From Trichococcus pasteurii (lineage in GTDB: Bacteria; Bacillota; Bacilli; Lactobacillales; Aerococcaceae): 64,000 nucleotides of DNA. Positions 50,824-59,849 of this stretch are shown here, piece after piece. Every line of letters begins with the position of its first letter. The first letter of the stretch is position 1. Where the stretch lies: contig NZ_FONM01000004.1 in NCBI RefSeq assembly GCF_900112935.1, positions 62,001-126,000 of the forward strand, written 5' to 3'. Made by a program: the position numbers and the translations under genes. The notes below the pieces were generated by a model. It saw only the letters and a program-made list of their open reading frames with translations, was not told the DNA's origin and did not search any database.

Positions 50824-51876
50824 TCAGAATATATTCATGAAAACAAGCGCCATCAAGTAACCGACCAGACCGCAGCCTGGGAACGTCAGTACCCAAGCCC
50901 AAACCATGTCTTTGACGGTGATCCAATTTACGGATGACAGGCGTTTAGCTGCACCCACGCCCATGATGGCAGTCGTTTTTGTATGCGTGGTGCTGACCGG
51001 CAACCCCCAGATGGATGATAGCAAAAGGCACGCTGCCGCGCCGACGTCCGCGCTGAAGCCTTGATAGCCTTCCAATTTGACCATGTTCATGCCTACCGTT
51101 TTGATGATCTTATAACCACCGATCGAGGTGCCGAGTGCCATAACGAAGGAGCAGAGGATCATCATCCAAAGCGGGATGACGAATTGGGTCGCATCGCTGT
51201 TCCCTTGCCCAAGAAAAATTCCCAGCATGAAGATTCCCATGAATTTTTGACCATCTTGGGCTCCGTGCATAAAGGCCATCGCCGCTCCGCCCAAGACTTG
51301 GCCTTTTTGGAAAAACGGTCCTGTTTTTTGCCGCACCTTATTTCTGCAGATTGCGGTGGTGATCTTCGATACGCCAAACCCGAAGCCGAAGCCCAGAATG
51401 GTTGAAAGGACCAGGCCGTAGATGACTTTGATCCACTCCGATCCGTTGATGGCGCCGAATCCACCCTGCAGCGCAATCGCAGCCCCTGAAATGCCTGCAA
51501 TCAGGGCGTGACTCTCGCTGGTCGGAATTCCGAAGTACCAGGCTGCCGTTGCCCAAAGTACGATCGCGAAAAGAGCGGCGCAGAGGGCGATGATCGAAAG
51601 TTTAGGGTCGTTGCCGAAATCGACCATGTTCGCGATTGTTTGGGCTACCGTCGCGTTGATGGACGTCATCACGAAGACTCCCAGAAAGTTGAATACAGCT
51701 GCCATAAGAATGGCTTTTTTTGGAGCGATGGATCTGGTGGACACACACGTTGCGATTGCGTTCGGAGCATCGGTCCAGCCGTTCACCAAAATCACACCCA
51801 GAGTCAATACCACTATGATCAAAAGAATAGGGTTCGTCTGGATGCTGTCAATAAATTCCGAGAATGTAATTGTCAT
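50824..51876 (-). CDS. pit: Low-affinity inorganic phosphate transporter Pit
   Basis: A 350-aa PiT permease with about ten membrane helices and the duplicated PiT signature: LVNGWTDAPNAIATCVSTRSI near the N terminus and DVGAAACLLLSSIWGLPVSTTHTKTTAIMGVGAAKR near the C terminus. ATG 51876 is taken as start; an in-frame GTG 15 bp upstream (51891) is possible, and neither has an ideal ribosome site. Phosphate uptake, or metal-phosphate symport, is coupled to the ion gradient. 51892-52233 is noncoding with a short hairpin GGACAGAGGGCCGCTGTTTTC and AT-rich sequence. Confidence 0.93.
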   Translation of the reverse strand: MTITFSEFIDSIQTNPILLIIVVLTLGVILVNGWTDAPNAIATCVSTRSIAPKKAILMAAVFNFLGVFVMTSINATVAQTIANMVDFGNDPKLSIIALCAALFAIVLWATAAWYFGIPTSESHALIAGISGAAIALQGGFGAINGSEWIKVIYGLVLSTILGFGFGFGVSKITTAICRNKVRQKTGPFFQKGQVLGGAAMAFMHGAQDGQKFMGIFMLGIFLGQGNSDATQFVIPLWMMILCSFVMALGTSIGGYKIIKTVGMNMVKLEGYQGFSADVGAAACLLLSSIWGLPVSTTHTKTTAIMGVGAAKRLSSVNWITVKDMVWAWVLTFPGCGLVGYLMALVFMNIF

Positions 51877-52233
51877 AGGTTGCAGTTCCACACTTTCTTC
51901 ATAGCGTTCTCAATAGGATGAAACCGTTTGCTTAAATTTAGGAGCCACTGCAAAGTACAGCCGGATTCCTTGTTGGGCAGAGGCAGCATGCTTGATGATT
52001 CCGCTATTTTATTGTTAGATATTGCACATTATCCATTTTACTCCTACCTGACCAAAAATAGAATAGCTTTTTTTGAAAGAAACATAGCGGACAGAGGGCC
52101 GCTGTTTTCGTTTTTGAAGGGCGGTGCCGAAACGAGCGCTGTCACAGTCACAAGAATGTTGAAATTAAATCCCTTGCTGTATCCATGCGGGTCCCAATAT
52201 ATGGTAAAATAACAAGATAGGAGGGTATATATT

Positions 52234-53517
52234 ATGGTAAAAAGAAAACTGTATATCATTTCATTAGATGCATTTGGTGCCAGTGACTTAGAATTTGCCA
52301 AGACGCTGCCCCATTTCCAGGAAATTTTGAACAGAAGCGCACTCGTCAAAGAAGTGGAATCGGTCTACCCGTCTTTGACATACGTAGCTCATACTTCAAT
52401 CGCAACAGGGATGAATCCCAACCGCCATGGAATCATCCATAATACACATCGGCAACCGGAAAGACAGTCACCTGACTGGTATTGGTATGCCAAAGAAATA
52501 AAGAAGGCGACGTTGTTTGATGTCGCCAAGAAGGCGGGATATACAACCTGCGCTTTGCTTTGGCCGGTGACGGGTAAAAGCCCTTCCATCGACTACAACC
52601 TAGCTGAAATTTTTCCGAACAGGCCTTGGCAAAATCAGATGATGGTTTCCGCTTTTGCCTCCAGCACAAAATATGCGCTGGAGATGAACAAAAAATACGG
52701 GTCCTTGCGGAACGGGATAGCCCAACCGGAGTTGGATGAATTTGTGACGGCGATCGCGGTCGACACAATCAAGACGAAACAGCCGGATCTGCTGGCTGTG
52801 CATCTGGTCGATCTGGACAGCATGCGTCATCATTATGGCGTTTTGAGCGATAAAGCGAAAGAAGCCATCGTCAGGATGGATCGCCATCTCGGACAGATCA
52901 TCGGAGCGATGAAAGAAATGGATATCTATGAGGACACCGTGTTGGCAGTTCTGGGCGATCATTATCAGATCGATACGCATACGGTCATCCGCCCGAACCA
53001 CTTGTTTTTGGATAAAGGCTGGCAGACAATCGATCGCAAAAGGAACATCAAGGACTGGAAAGTGCTGGCGAAGGCTGCGGATGGGGCTTGTTATATTTAC
53101 CGGAAAGATGTCAGCATCACCAATAAAATGATCTTGGATGCGTTGAAAGGGATCGAGGGCAGGGTTGAAACCATCCATTCGGCTGCAGAAGCCAGAAAGA
53201 TGGGAGCGGATGAGAATTGCCTCTTCATTCTGGAAGCGAAACCGGGTTATTATTTTGAGAGCGACGTGCTGTATCCTTTCATGGAAAGCACCGCCAAAAA
53301 CCTTCCTGACCGAATCCTGCATAGCGCAACGCACGGCTTCAGCCCGAAAAAGAAAAAATATGCCACGATGCTGATGGTTTCCGGACCCGGAATCGACAAA
53401 GATGCCGTTGTGGAAAAGGGCAGGCTGATAGACGAAGGGCCGACTTTCCTGCATGCAATCGGACTGAAATTTCCGGAAGCCACGGACGGAAGGGTCATCA
53501 ATAAAATATTTCTGTAG
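52234..53517 (+). CDS. Alkaline-phosphatase-superfamily phosphodiesterase
   Basis: A 427-aa protein of the type I nucleotide pyrophosphatase/phosphodiesterase family. Metal ligands are in IISLDAFGASD (Asp) and in VYPSLTYVAHTSIATGMNPNRHGI, where the nucleophilic Thr or Ser lies. Later ligands: VHLVDLDSMRHHYG (Asp, His), LGDHYQID (Asp, His) and ATHGFSP (His). No signal peptide, so it is cytoplasmic. It may act on nucleotides or phosphodiesters. A strong GGAGGGT site precedes the ATG. Divergent from pit-DUF47, so the neighbourhood is phosphate related. Confidence 0.87.
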   Translation: MVKRKLYIISLDAFGASDLEFAKTLPHFQEILNRSALVKEVESVYPSLTYVAHTSIATGMNPNRHGIIHNTHRQPERQSPDWYWYAKEIKKATLFDVAKKAGYTTCALLWPVTGKSPSIDYNLAEIFPNRPWQNQMMVSAFASSTKYALEMNKKYGSLRNGIAQPELDEFVTAIAVDTIKTKQPDLLAVHLVDLDSMRHHYGVLSDKAKEAIVRMDRHLGQIIGAMKEMDIYEDTVLAVLGDHYQIDTHTVIRPNHLFLDKGWQTIDRKRNIKDWKVLAKAADGACYIYRKDVSITNKMILDALKGIEGRVETIHSAAEARKMGADENCLFILEAKPGYYFESDVLYPFMESTAKNLPDRILHSATHGFSPKKKKYATMLMVSGPGIDKDAVVEKGRLIDEGPTFLHAIGLKFPEATDGRVINKIFL

Positions 53518-54125
53518 TCAGAAGGATTCAATCGCCGCGGAACTTTTTCGATTTGAAGTGGGCACCGGCAAATGTGCCTAAGGTTGAGCTGCTTCTCCGA
53601 TGCTTGTAAATATCAAGTAAAAATAATCCTGAATTGTAAAAATTATGCCACAATCTTTGCAAATCAGGATTTTTCCACTATATAAATGTAAACGTCAACA
53701 TTTGAAGCACGGTGGAACGCCTGGTTTGTGAAATAAATAACGAAAACTATCTGTGTATTTTCATGTTCCTATTTGTAAGCGAATGCAGGCGGAATGGTGT
53801 AACGATAGGCTTATCGGGAGTGTCTCTCATTGTTTTCTAACCAAATGTTCATTTTTATGGATCAAGTAGATTCTATATAGTGATATTCGTGGCATATTTT
53901 AGTATAGCGTTTACAATGTTGTTTTTATGTAAAAAAACTATTAAGACTGATAGATTATTACTATCAAGGAGAAAAATGAGTTTCAATATATTTATTATGA
54001 ATTATGGCAAAATCATCTTTAAAATGGTATTATGGATATATATTAATGAAAGGGCCTGGCATGATTAAATAAATCATTATTGGATCGTTTTGTTACAGCA
54101 ATATAATTGTAAGGGAAGTGTCTGG
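53518..54125 (+). promoter_or_regulatory. 608-bp AT-rich region before the glycogen operon, with cre-like sites
   Basis: TGTAAACGTCAACA (53687-53700) matches the CcpA cre consensus TGWAANCGNTNWCA with one mismatch. GCGTTTACA at 53907-53915 is a perfect right half-site. CcpA control of glg operons is known in lactobacilli. A frame of 62 codons at 53880-54068 has no ribosome site and poor composition; I do not regard it as a gene. Nothing else is recognised. Confidence 0.5.
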
Positions 54126-56036
54126 ATGAGTGCAAAAATGAACATACTTAAAGAGTTGGAAAAAGAGATGTATTTGTTCAACATCGGGGAACATCTTGAA
54201 AGTTACCGCTTTTTAGGAAGTAAACAACGGACCGAAAATGGGATTGAAGGATGGCGTTTCACAGTCTGGGCGCCCCATGCAAAAACTGTTTCCTTGGTCG
54301 GGGATTTTACTGAATGGAAACCCGTAGAAATGCAAAAAATCGGCAAAACCGGAGGCTGGTCTCTTTTTACGGAGGCTGCGGCACAAGGGGACTGTTACAA
54401 GTATTATATCGAGGACAAAAACGGCAAAAAGAAATATAAAATCGATCCCTATTCTTTCGCGTACGAAGTTCCTCCAAAAGACGCTTCTGTCGTGTTTGAC
54501 ATGCCCGAGAAAAAATGGAAAGACGGCAGATGGGCCGCAAACAAAAAAAGAAAGTCCATCTATCAAAAACCGCTTAACATTTATGAAGTGCATTTCAGTT
54601 CATGGAAAAAGCATGATGATGGCAGCTGGTATTCCTTTAAGGATCTTGCTGAAACGTTGATTCCATATGTGAAGGAAATGGGCTACACGCACATCGAATT
54701 CATGCCTTTGATGGAACATCCGCTGGAAGCTTCTTGGGGCTATCAAATCACCGGATACTTCGCGGTGGCTGCCCGTTACGGCAATTTGCTTGAGTTAAGG
54801 GATTTCGTGGAAGAAGCGCATAAAGAGGGAATCGGCGTCATCATGGATTGGGTTCCCGGCCATTTCTGCAAAAATGATTATGCGTTGTCCTATTTTGATG
54901 GTACACCGACTTTTGAGTATGCCGATCCGAATCGCGCCATCAACAACCGTTGGGGGACGTTGAATTTTGACTTGGGAAAAGCACAAGTGCACAGCTTCCT
55001 GATTTCGAACGCCATTTTCTGGCTGCAAGAGTTCCATTTTGATGGAATCCGTGTCGATGCCGTTTCGAATATGCTTTATCTTGACTATGATGAAGGTCCA
55101 TGGACACCGAATGAAGATGGCAGCAATCACAATCGCCAAGGCATCGAATTCCTGAAGAAGATGAACACAAAAGTCTTCGAACGCCAACCGGACACTTACA
55201 TGATTGCGGAGGAAAGCACTGCTTGGGCCAACGTCACGAAACCGATCGAGACAGGCGGACTGGGCTTCAACTATAAATGGAATATGGGTTGGATGAATGA
55301 TACCTTGCGTTTCTTCGAAATGGATCCTTTGTTCCGAAAAGACAATTTCAATCTGATCACCTTCTCATTCATGTATGCCTTCAATGAAAACTTTATTCTG
55401 CCGATATCCCACGATGAAGTGGTCCATGGGAAACAGTCCCTGTTGGGCAAAATGCCAGGTGACCGCTATAAACAATTTGCGGGCTTACGGACGCTGCAAG
55501 CCTATATGATGGCTCACCCAGGCAAAAAATTGAACTTCATGGGTAATGAAATCGGACAATTCCTGGAATGGCGCTTCTACGATCAAATCGAATGGGGTGT
55601 CCTGAACAACGAGTTCAATCCGGAGTTCCAGCATTACATCAAGACCCTGAACCATCTTTACAAAGATACGAAAGCTTTGCATGAAGTCGATGATGCGCAT
55701 ACCGGTTTGGAAATTCTGGACGCGGACAACAACTTGGAGTCAGTCCTTTCCTTCATAAGAACAGGTGAAAAACCGCGCGATTTCCTGATAGTCGTGTGCA
55801 ACTTCACGCCTGTCGAACGGCGCAATTTCCGAGTAGGTGTGCCATACGAAGGACATTACGAAGTATTGTTGAATACTGAAATGCAGGAATTCGGCGGTAC
55901 TTGGACAGAAAATCTTCCGGAAATGATCACTAGCCTCGATGGTATGAATCGCCAACCTTTCTCGATTGAATTCACGTTACCCGCTTTAGGAGTATTGTTC
56001 ATCAAACCGAAACGCGTTTTTGGTGTTAATAAATAG
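54126..56036 (+). CDS. glgB: 1,4-alpha-glucan branching enzyme
   Basis: A 636-aa GH13 enzyme making alpha-1,6 branches. N-terminal CBM48 (about 30-130, [20 protein letters not shown]), then the barrel with [43 protein letters not shown] (nucleophile Asp), MIAEESTAW (acid Glu) and [12 protein letters not shown], and a C-terminal all-beta domain. It belongs to the shorter Gram-positive form. ATG 54126 follows AAGGGAAG; an upstream in-frame start at 54090 is less likely. First gene of glgB-C-D-A-P. Confidence 0.95.
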   Translation: MSAKMNILKELEKEMYLFNIGEHLESYRFLGSKQRTENGIEGWRFTVWAPHAKTVSLVGDFTEWKPVEMQKIGKTGGWSLFTEAAAQGDCYKYYIEDKNGKKKYKIDPYSFAYEVPPKDASVVFDMPEKKWKDGRWAANKKRKSIYQKPLNIYEVHFSSWKKHDDGSWYSFKDLAETLIPYVKEMGYTHIEFMPLMEHPLEASWGYQITGYFAVAARYGNLLELRDFVEEAHKEGIGVIMDWVPGHFCKNDYALSYFDGTPTFEYADPNRAINNRWGTLNFDLGKAQVHSFLISNAIFWLQEFHFDGIRVDAVSNMLYLDYDEGPWTPNEDGSNHNRQGIEFLKKMNTKVFERQPDTYMIAEESTAWANVTKPIETGGLGFNYKWNMGWMNDTLRFFEMDPLFRKDNFNLITFSFMYAFNENFILPISHDEVVHGKQSLLGKMPGDRYKQFAGLRTLQAYMMAHPGKKLNFMGNEIGQFLEWRFYDQIEWGVLNNEFNPEFQHYIKTLNHLYKDTKALHEVDDAHTGLEILDADNNLESVLSFIRTGEKPRDFLIVVCNFTPVERRNFRVGVPYEGHYEVLLNTEMQEFGGTWTENLPEMITSLDGMNRQPFSIEFTLPALGVLFIKPKRVFGVNK

Positions 56037-56060
56037 ATCCACACATAGATATGATGATAA

Positions 56061-56097
56061 GGAGGCGAAAGGAAGAGGCAATCTTCCTGATACTATG
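56061..56097 (+). promoter_or_regulatory. Hairpin between ribosome site and glgC start
   Basis: AAGGAGG ends at 56065, 29 nt before the ATG, too far for normal initiation. Between them GGAAG-AGGCAAT-CTTCC (56071-56087) can fold; folding would shorten the effective spacing to about 12 nt and hide a second GGAAGAGG site. No closer in-frame start is seen. Confidence 0.4.
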
Positions 56098-57243
56098 AAA
56101 AATCAAATGGTAGCAATGATATTAGCCGGAGGGCAAGGCACTCGGCTTGGAAAATTGACGCGCGAAACTGCCAAACCGGCCGTTCCGTTCGGCGGAAAAT
56201 ATCGAATAATCGATTTTGCTTTAAGCAACTGTGCCAACTCAGGCATCAATAAAGTCGGGGTTGTGACACAGTATCAACCTTTGGAATTGAATGAACACAT
56301 CGGAAACGGTGAACCATGGGGACTGAACGGCGGAGACGGCGGAGCTACTATCCTGCAGCCGTATTCGAGTGCGGATGGGGAAAAGTGGTTCAAAGGGACC
56401 GCACATGCGATTTATCAAAACATCGCCTATATCGACAGATACAATCCGGAATACGTACTGGTGCTCTCCGGCGACCATATCTACAAGATGGACTACTCCA
56501 ATATGTTGGAATTCCATATTGCACACAAGGCCAGTTTGACAGTCGGCGTCATCCCGGTTCCGATGGAGGAAGCACCGCGCTTCGGGATCATGAATACGGA
56601 TCAGACCAACCGCATCATCGAGTTCGAAGAAAAACCGAAAGAACCGAAAAGCAATCTGGCATCAATGGGGATCTATATCTTCAATTGGCAGGTGCTGCGT
56701 AAATACTTGGTGGAAGATCAAGCGAAACAACGCGAGATGGAAGATTTCGGAAAAAATGTCATCCCGACCTATCTGGAAAATGGCGAAAACTGCTTTGCTT
56801 ATGCATTTGATGGTTATTGGAAAGATGTCGGTACCATCGAAAGCCTGTGGGAAGCGAACATGGAATTCCTGGATCCTGACCACATCCTGAACATCAGGGA
56901 TGAAGAATGGCGCATCTATTCGAAAAATCCGGTTTCCCCTCCGCAGTTCCTGACAGAGACATCAGATGTGACGGATTCCATGATCGTTGACGGTTGCTAT
57001 GTGGCTGGTGAAATCACCCATTCAATTCTTTCCCAGAATGTTCGGGTCGGCAATGGGTCAGTCGTACGCGACAGTTTGATCATGGCGAATGTAACAATCG
57101 GAGAGAATGTTACAATCGAGCATGCCATCATTGGGGAAAATGCAAAAATTGCCGACAACGCGAATGTCATCGGCAAGAACGGTGAAATCGAAGTTGTCGG
57201 ATATGCTGAAGTTATTGGAGGACTGAAAGATGAAGATGAATAG
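56095..57243 (+). CDS. glgC: Glucose-1-phosphate adenylyltransferase, catalytic subunit
   Basis: A 382-aa ADP-glucose pyrophosphorylase. The nucleotide-binding motif [37 protein letters not shown] is complete; later [11 protein letters not shown] (catalytic Asp), GIMNTD, EFEEKP and [22 protein letters not shown] are conserved. The C-terminal left-handed beta helix has hexapeptide repeats. It gives ADP-glucose for GlgA, usually as a GlgC-GlgD heterotetramer in Gram-positives. The next gene overlaps by 14 bp. Confidence 0.96.
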   Translation: MKNQMVAMILAGGQGTRLGKLTRETAKPAVPFGGKYRIIDFALSNCANSGINKVGVVTQYQPLELNEHIGNGEPWGLNGGDGGATILQPYSSADGEKWFKGTAHAIYQNIAYIDRYNPEYVLVLSGDHIYKMDYSNMLEFHIAHKASLTVGVIPVPMEEAPRFGIMNTDQTNRIIEFEEKPKEPKSNLASMGIYIFNWQVLRKYLVEDQAKQREMEDFGKNVIPTYLENGENCFAYAFDGYWKDVGTIESLWEANMEFLDPDHILNIRDEEWRIYSKNPVSPPQFLTETSDVTDSMIVDGCYVAGEITHSILSQNVRVGNGSVVRDSLIMANVTIGENVTIEHAIIGENAKIADNANVIGKNGEIEVVGYAEVIGGLKDEDE

Positions 57244-58375
57244 AATCTGTGCCATTTTAAACTTGACCGAGGACGAGACAGCGTTGAAACCTTTGACGCG
57301 TATCCGCCCGATTGCTTCATTACCATTTGCGAGTCGTTATCGCTTGATCGATTTCAATCTTTCGAGCATCAGCCATGCTGAAATCCAATCAGTGGGCATG
57401 TTCATCGCCGGCAGCGGCCGTTCGATCTACGATCATATCCGCAGCGGTTCCGTTTGGAATCTTGAATCCGGCTTGACCGGCGGGATCTTTACCTATTCCC
57501 AACAGATGCTGAAAGCAGTTCAGGAACGAAACGGCGATGCACTGGATTTCTACATGAATCATAAAGAGTTCATCTATCGTTCTCAAGCGGAGTATGTTGT
57601 CATCATGGGCAGCAAAATCGTGGCGAACATTGACATCAAAGCGGTTATGCAACATCATCTGGCAAAAGATGGCGATGTCACCGTACTCTATAAGAGTGTG
57701 CCCCGAGCTTTCCTTGAAAACAGACCGCATGAAAAAGTCCTTCAGATTGATCGCGATGAATACTTGCTTCATTTGGTGGATGCAAAAGACGCATCTTCAG
57801 AACTGGATCGTTTCGCCATGAGCATGAACATGTACTTCATGAGAGCAGACAAGATGCTGGAATTGATCCAGCGTGCTGAACTTGAAGGGCTAAACCTCGA
57901 TGCGGACAAGCTGATCGAACACTATCTGCCGGAATACCAAGTCAATACCTATGAATATACAGGGTATTTGGCTAATATCGACTCCATCCCGGCTTACTTC
58001 AACGCGAACATGGAAATGCTGGAAAAGAATAAATTTTCAGCGCTTTTCCACGGCAGCCAAAACGTCATCACCAAAGTGAAGAACGGCGCGCCGACCTATT
58101 ATGCTAAAGAGGCACATGTGAAAAATGCCCAGTTCGCTACCGGCTGCGTCATTGAAGGCACAGTCGAGGATTCCTTGATCCACCGTAAAGTGAATATCGC
58201 TAAGGATGCCGAAGTCCGCAAGAGCATCATCATGCAGGGCGCAAAGATCGGTGAAGGATCAGTCCTGGAATACTGCATCCTGGACAAGAATGTAACCATC
58301 GGACCCGGCGTCACTTTGAAAGGTACGAAGGATAATCTTGTTGTAATCGAAAAAAATAAAACAATCACAGTTTAG
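57230..58375 (+). CDS. glgD: Glucose-1-phosphate adenylyltransferase, regulatory subunit
   Basis: A 381-aa GlgC paralogue. It begins [20 protein letters not shown]: the glycine-rich GGQGTRLG loop of GlgC is replaced, which is the GlgD hallmark, while [20 protein letters not shown] remains. A left-handed beta helix with hexapeptide repeats closes it. GlgD is poorly active alone but raises GlgC activity in the heterotetramer. TTGGAGGAC lies before the ATG, inside the glgC coding end. Confidence 0.94.
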   Translation: MKMNRICAILNLTEDETALKPLTRIRPIASLPFASRYRLIDFNLSSISHAEIQSVGMFIAGSGRSIYDHIRSGSVWNLESGLTGGIFTYSQQMLKAVQERNGDALDFYMNHKEFIYRSQAEYVVIMGSKIVANIDIKAVMQHHLAKDGDVTVLYKSVPRAFLENRPHEKVLQIDRDEYLLHLVDAKDASSELDRFAMSMNMYFMRADKMLELIQRAELEGLNLDADKLIEHYLPEYQVNTYEYTGYLANIDSIPAYFNANMEMLEKNKFSALFHGSQNVITKVKNGAPTYYAKEAHVKNAQFATGCVIEGTVEDSLIHRKVNIAKDAEVRKSIIMQGAKIGEGSVLEYCILDKNVTIGPGVTLKGTKDNLVVIEKNKTITV

Positions 58376-58392
58376 AAAGAAGGATGCGCACG

Positions 58393-59832
58393 ATGAAAAT
58401 TTTATTTGCCGCAAGTGAGGCTGCTCCTTTTTTCAAAACAGGTGGTCTCGGCGATGTCGCGTACGCATTGCCGAAGGAGTTAGTAAAACAAGGCGTGGAT
58501 ATCAGGGTAGTGCTTCCGTACTACTCGACCATGCCTGCAAAATACAAAGCAGACATCAAGGAATTGATTCATTTCCGTGTGCAAGTCGGTTGGAAAAGCA
58601 TGTATTGCGGTATCAAAACTTTGGAATTGGATGGCGTAACCTATTACTTCATCGATAATCAGGCCTATTTCGATCGTCCTTCCCTGTACGGCCAAATGGA
58701 TGATGCCGAACGATTCGGTTTCTTCTCCTTGGCGATCTGCGAAATGATGGAAAAAATTGACTTCATCCCGGATGTCGTTCATGTGAATGATTGGCATACG
58801 GCCATGGTTCCGGTCCTGCTTGTGGATAAATACCACTGGATCCAAGCATACCAAAGCATCCGCAAAGTCATCACGATCCACAACATCCGTTTCCAAGGTG
58901 TCTACGATCCGTCCATCCTGACGAGCATCTTCGGGACAGGCATGAACATCTACCATGAAGCCGGCGTAAAGTATTATGAGAACGTCAACTTCATGAAAGG
59001 TGGCATCAATTTCTCTGATGTCGTCACGACGGTCAGCCCATCCTATGCGAATGAAATCCAGACGCAGGAATTCGGCGAAGGGCTGGAAGGGACGCTGCGG
59101 TACAACAGCTGGAAAATCAAAGGAATCATCAACGGAATCGATTACGATGTCAATGATCCCGAGACCGATCCAAAACTGGAATACCATTTCTCTGCCGACG
59201 ATTTGACCGGCAAAGCAAAAAACAAAGCGGCCCTGCAGGAGCGTTTGGGATTGGAAGTGAATCCCGATATCCCGTTGATCACGAGCGTCGGACGCTTGAC
59301 GGATCAGAAAGGCTACCAACTTGTGCAGGAAAAGACCGAAGAACTATTGAATGCCCGTGATGTACAGGTTGCGATACTCGGGACCGGCGAAGCGGAATAC
59401 GAGAATTCATTCCGTTACTTTGCTGCCAAATATCCTGATCGTTTCGCGGCGGTCATCGATTTTGACATCTCCTTGGCGCAGCAGATGTACGCAGGCGCGG
59501 ATCTGTTCCTGATGCCTTCCGCATTCGAACCATGCGGCCTGTCGCAGATGATTTCTTTGCGCTACGGCACTTTGCCGATCGTGCACGAGACGGGCGGTCT
59601 GAAGGATACGGTTGTCCCTTACAATGCTTATACGGGTGAAGGAACCGGCTTTACTTTCATGGATTTCAGCGGCTATGCGCTGTTGGGTACGATCTACCGA
59701 GCGTTGGATGTATATGAGAACCAACCGAAAGCATGGGCAGAAATGGTTCGCGAAGCGATGAGCCGCGATTTCAGCTGGGAAGAACCCGCTAAGGATTACC
59801 TAGACGTCTATCAGTCACTGGTCAACGAATAG
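58393..59832 (+). CDS. glgA: Glycogen synthase (ADP-glucose)
   Basis: A 479-aa GT5 glycosyltransferase that extends alpha-1,4-glucan from ADP-glucose. KTGGLGDVAYALPKEL near the N terminus binds the nucleotide sugar; HVNDWHTAMVPVLL, TIHNIRFQGV and SAFEPCGLSQMISLRYGTLPIVHETGGL (catalytic Glu region) are typical. ATG 58393 has GAAGGA 9 nt upstream; the in-frame ATG at 58384 is placed right on that site and is rejected. Confidence 0.96.
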   Translation: MKILFAASEAAPFFKTGGLGDVAYALPKELVKQGVDIRVVLPYYSTMPAKYKADIKELIHFRVQVGWKSMYCGIKTLELDGVTYYFIDNQAYFDRPSLYGQMDDAERFGFFSLAICEMMEKIDFIPDVVHVNDWHTAMVPVLLVDKYHWIQAYQSIRKVITIHNIRFQGVYDPSILTSIFGTGMNIYHEAGVKYYENVNFMKGGINFSDVVTTVSPSYANEIQTQEFGEGLEGTLRYNSWKIKGIINGIDYDVNDPETDPKLEYHFSADDLTGKAKNKAALQERLGLEVNPDIPLITSVGRLTDQKGYQLVQEKTEELLNARDVQVAILGTGEAEYENSFRYFAAKYPDRFAAVIDFDISLAQQMYAGADLFLMPSAFEPCGLSQMISLRYGTLPIVHETGGLKDTVVPYNAYTGEGTGFTFMDFSGYALLGTIYRALDVYENQPKAWAEMVREAMSRDFSWEEPAKDYLDVYQSLVNE

Positions 59833-59849
59833 AAGGAGTTGAAGCATAT

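Noticed and set aside
53880-54068. 62-codon hydrophobic frame upstream of glgB
   Set aside because: Low complexity AT-rich translation, no ribosome binding site; treated as leader sequence.
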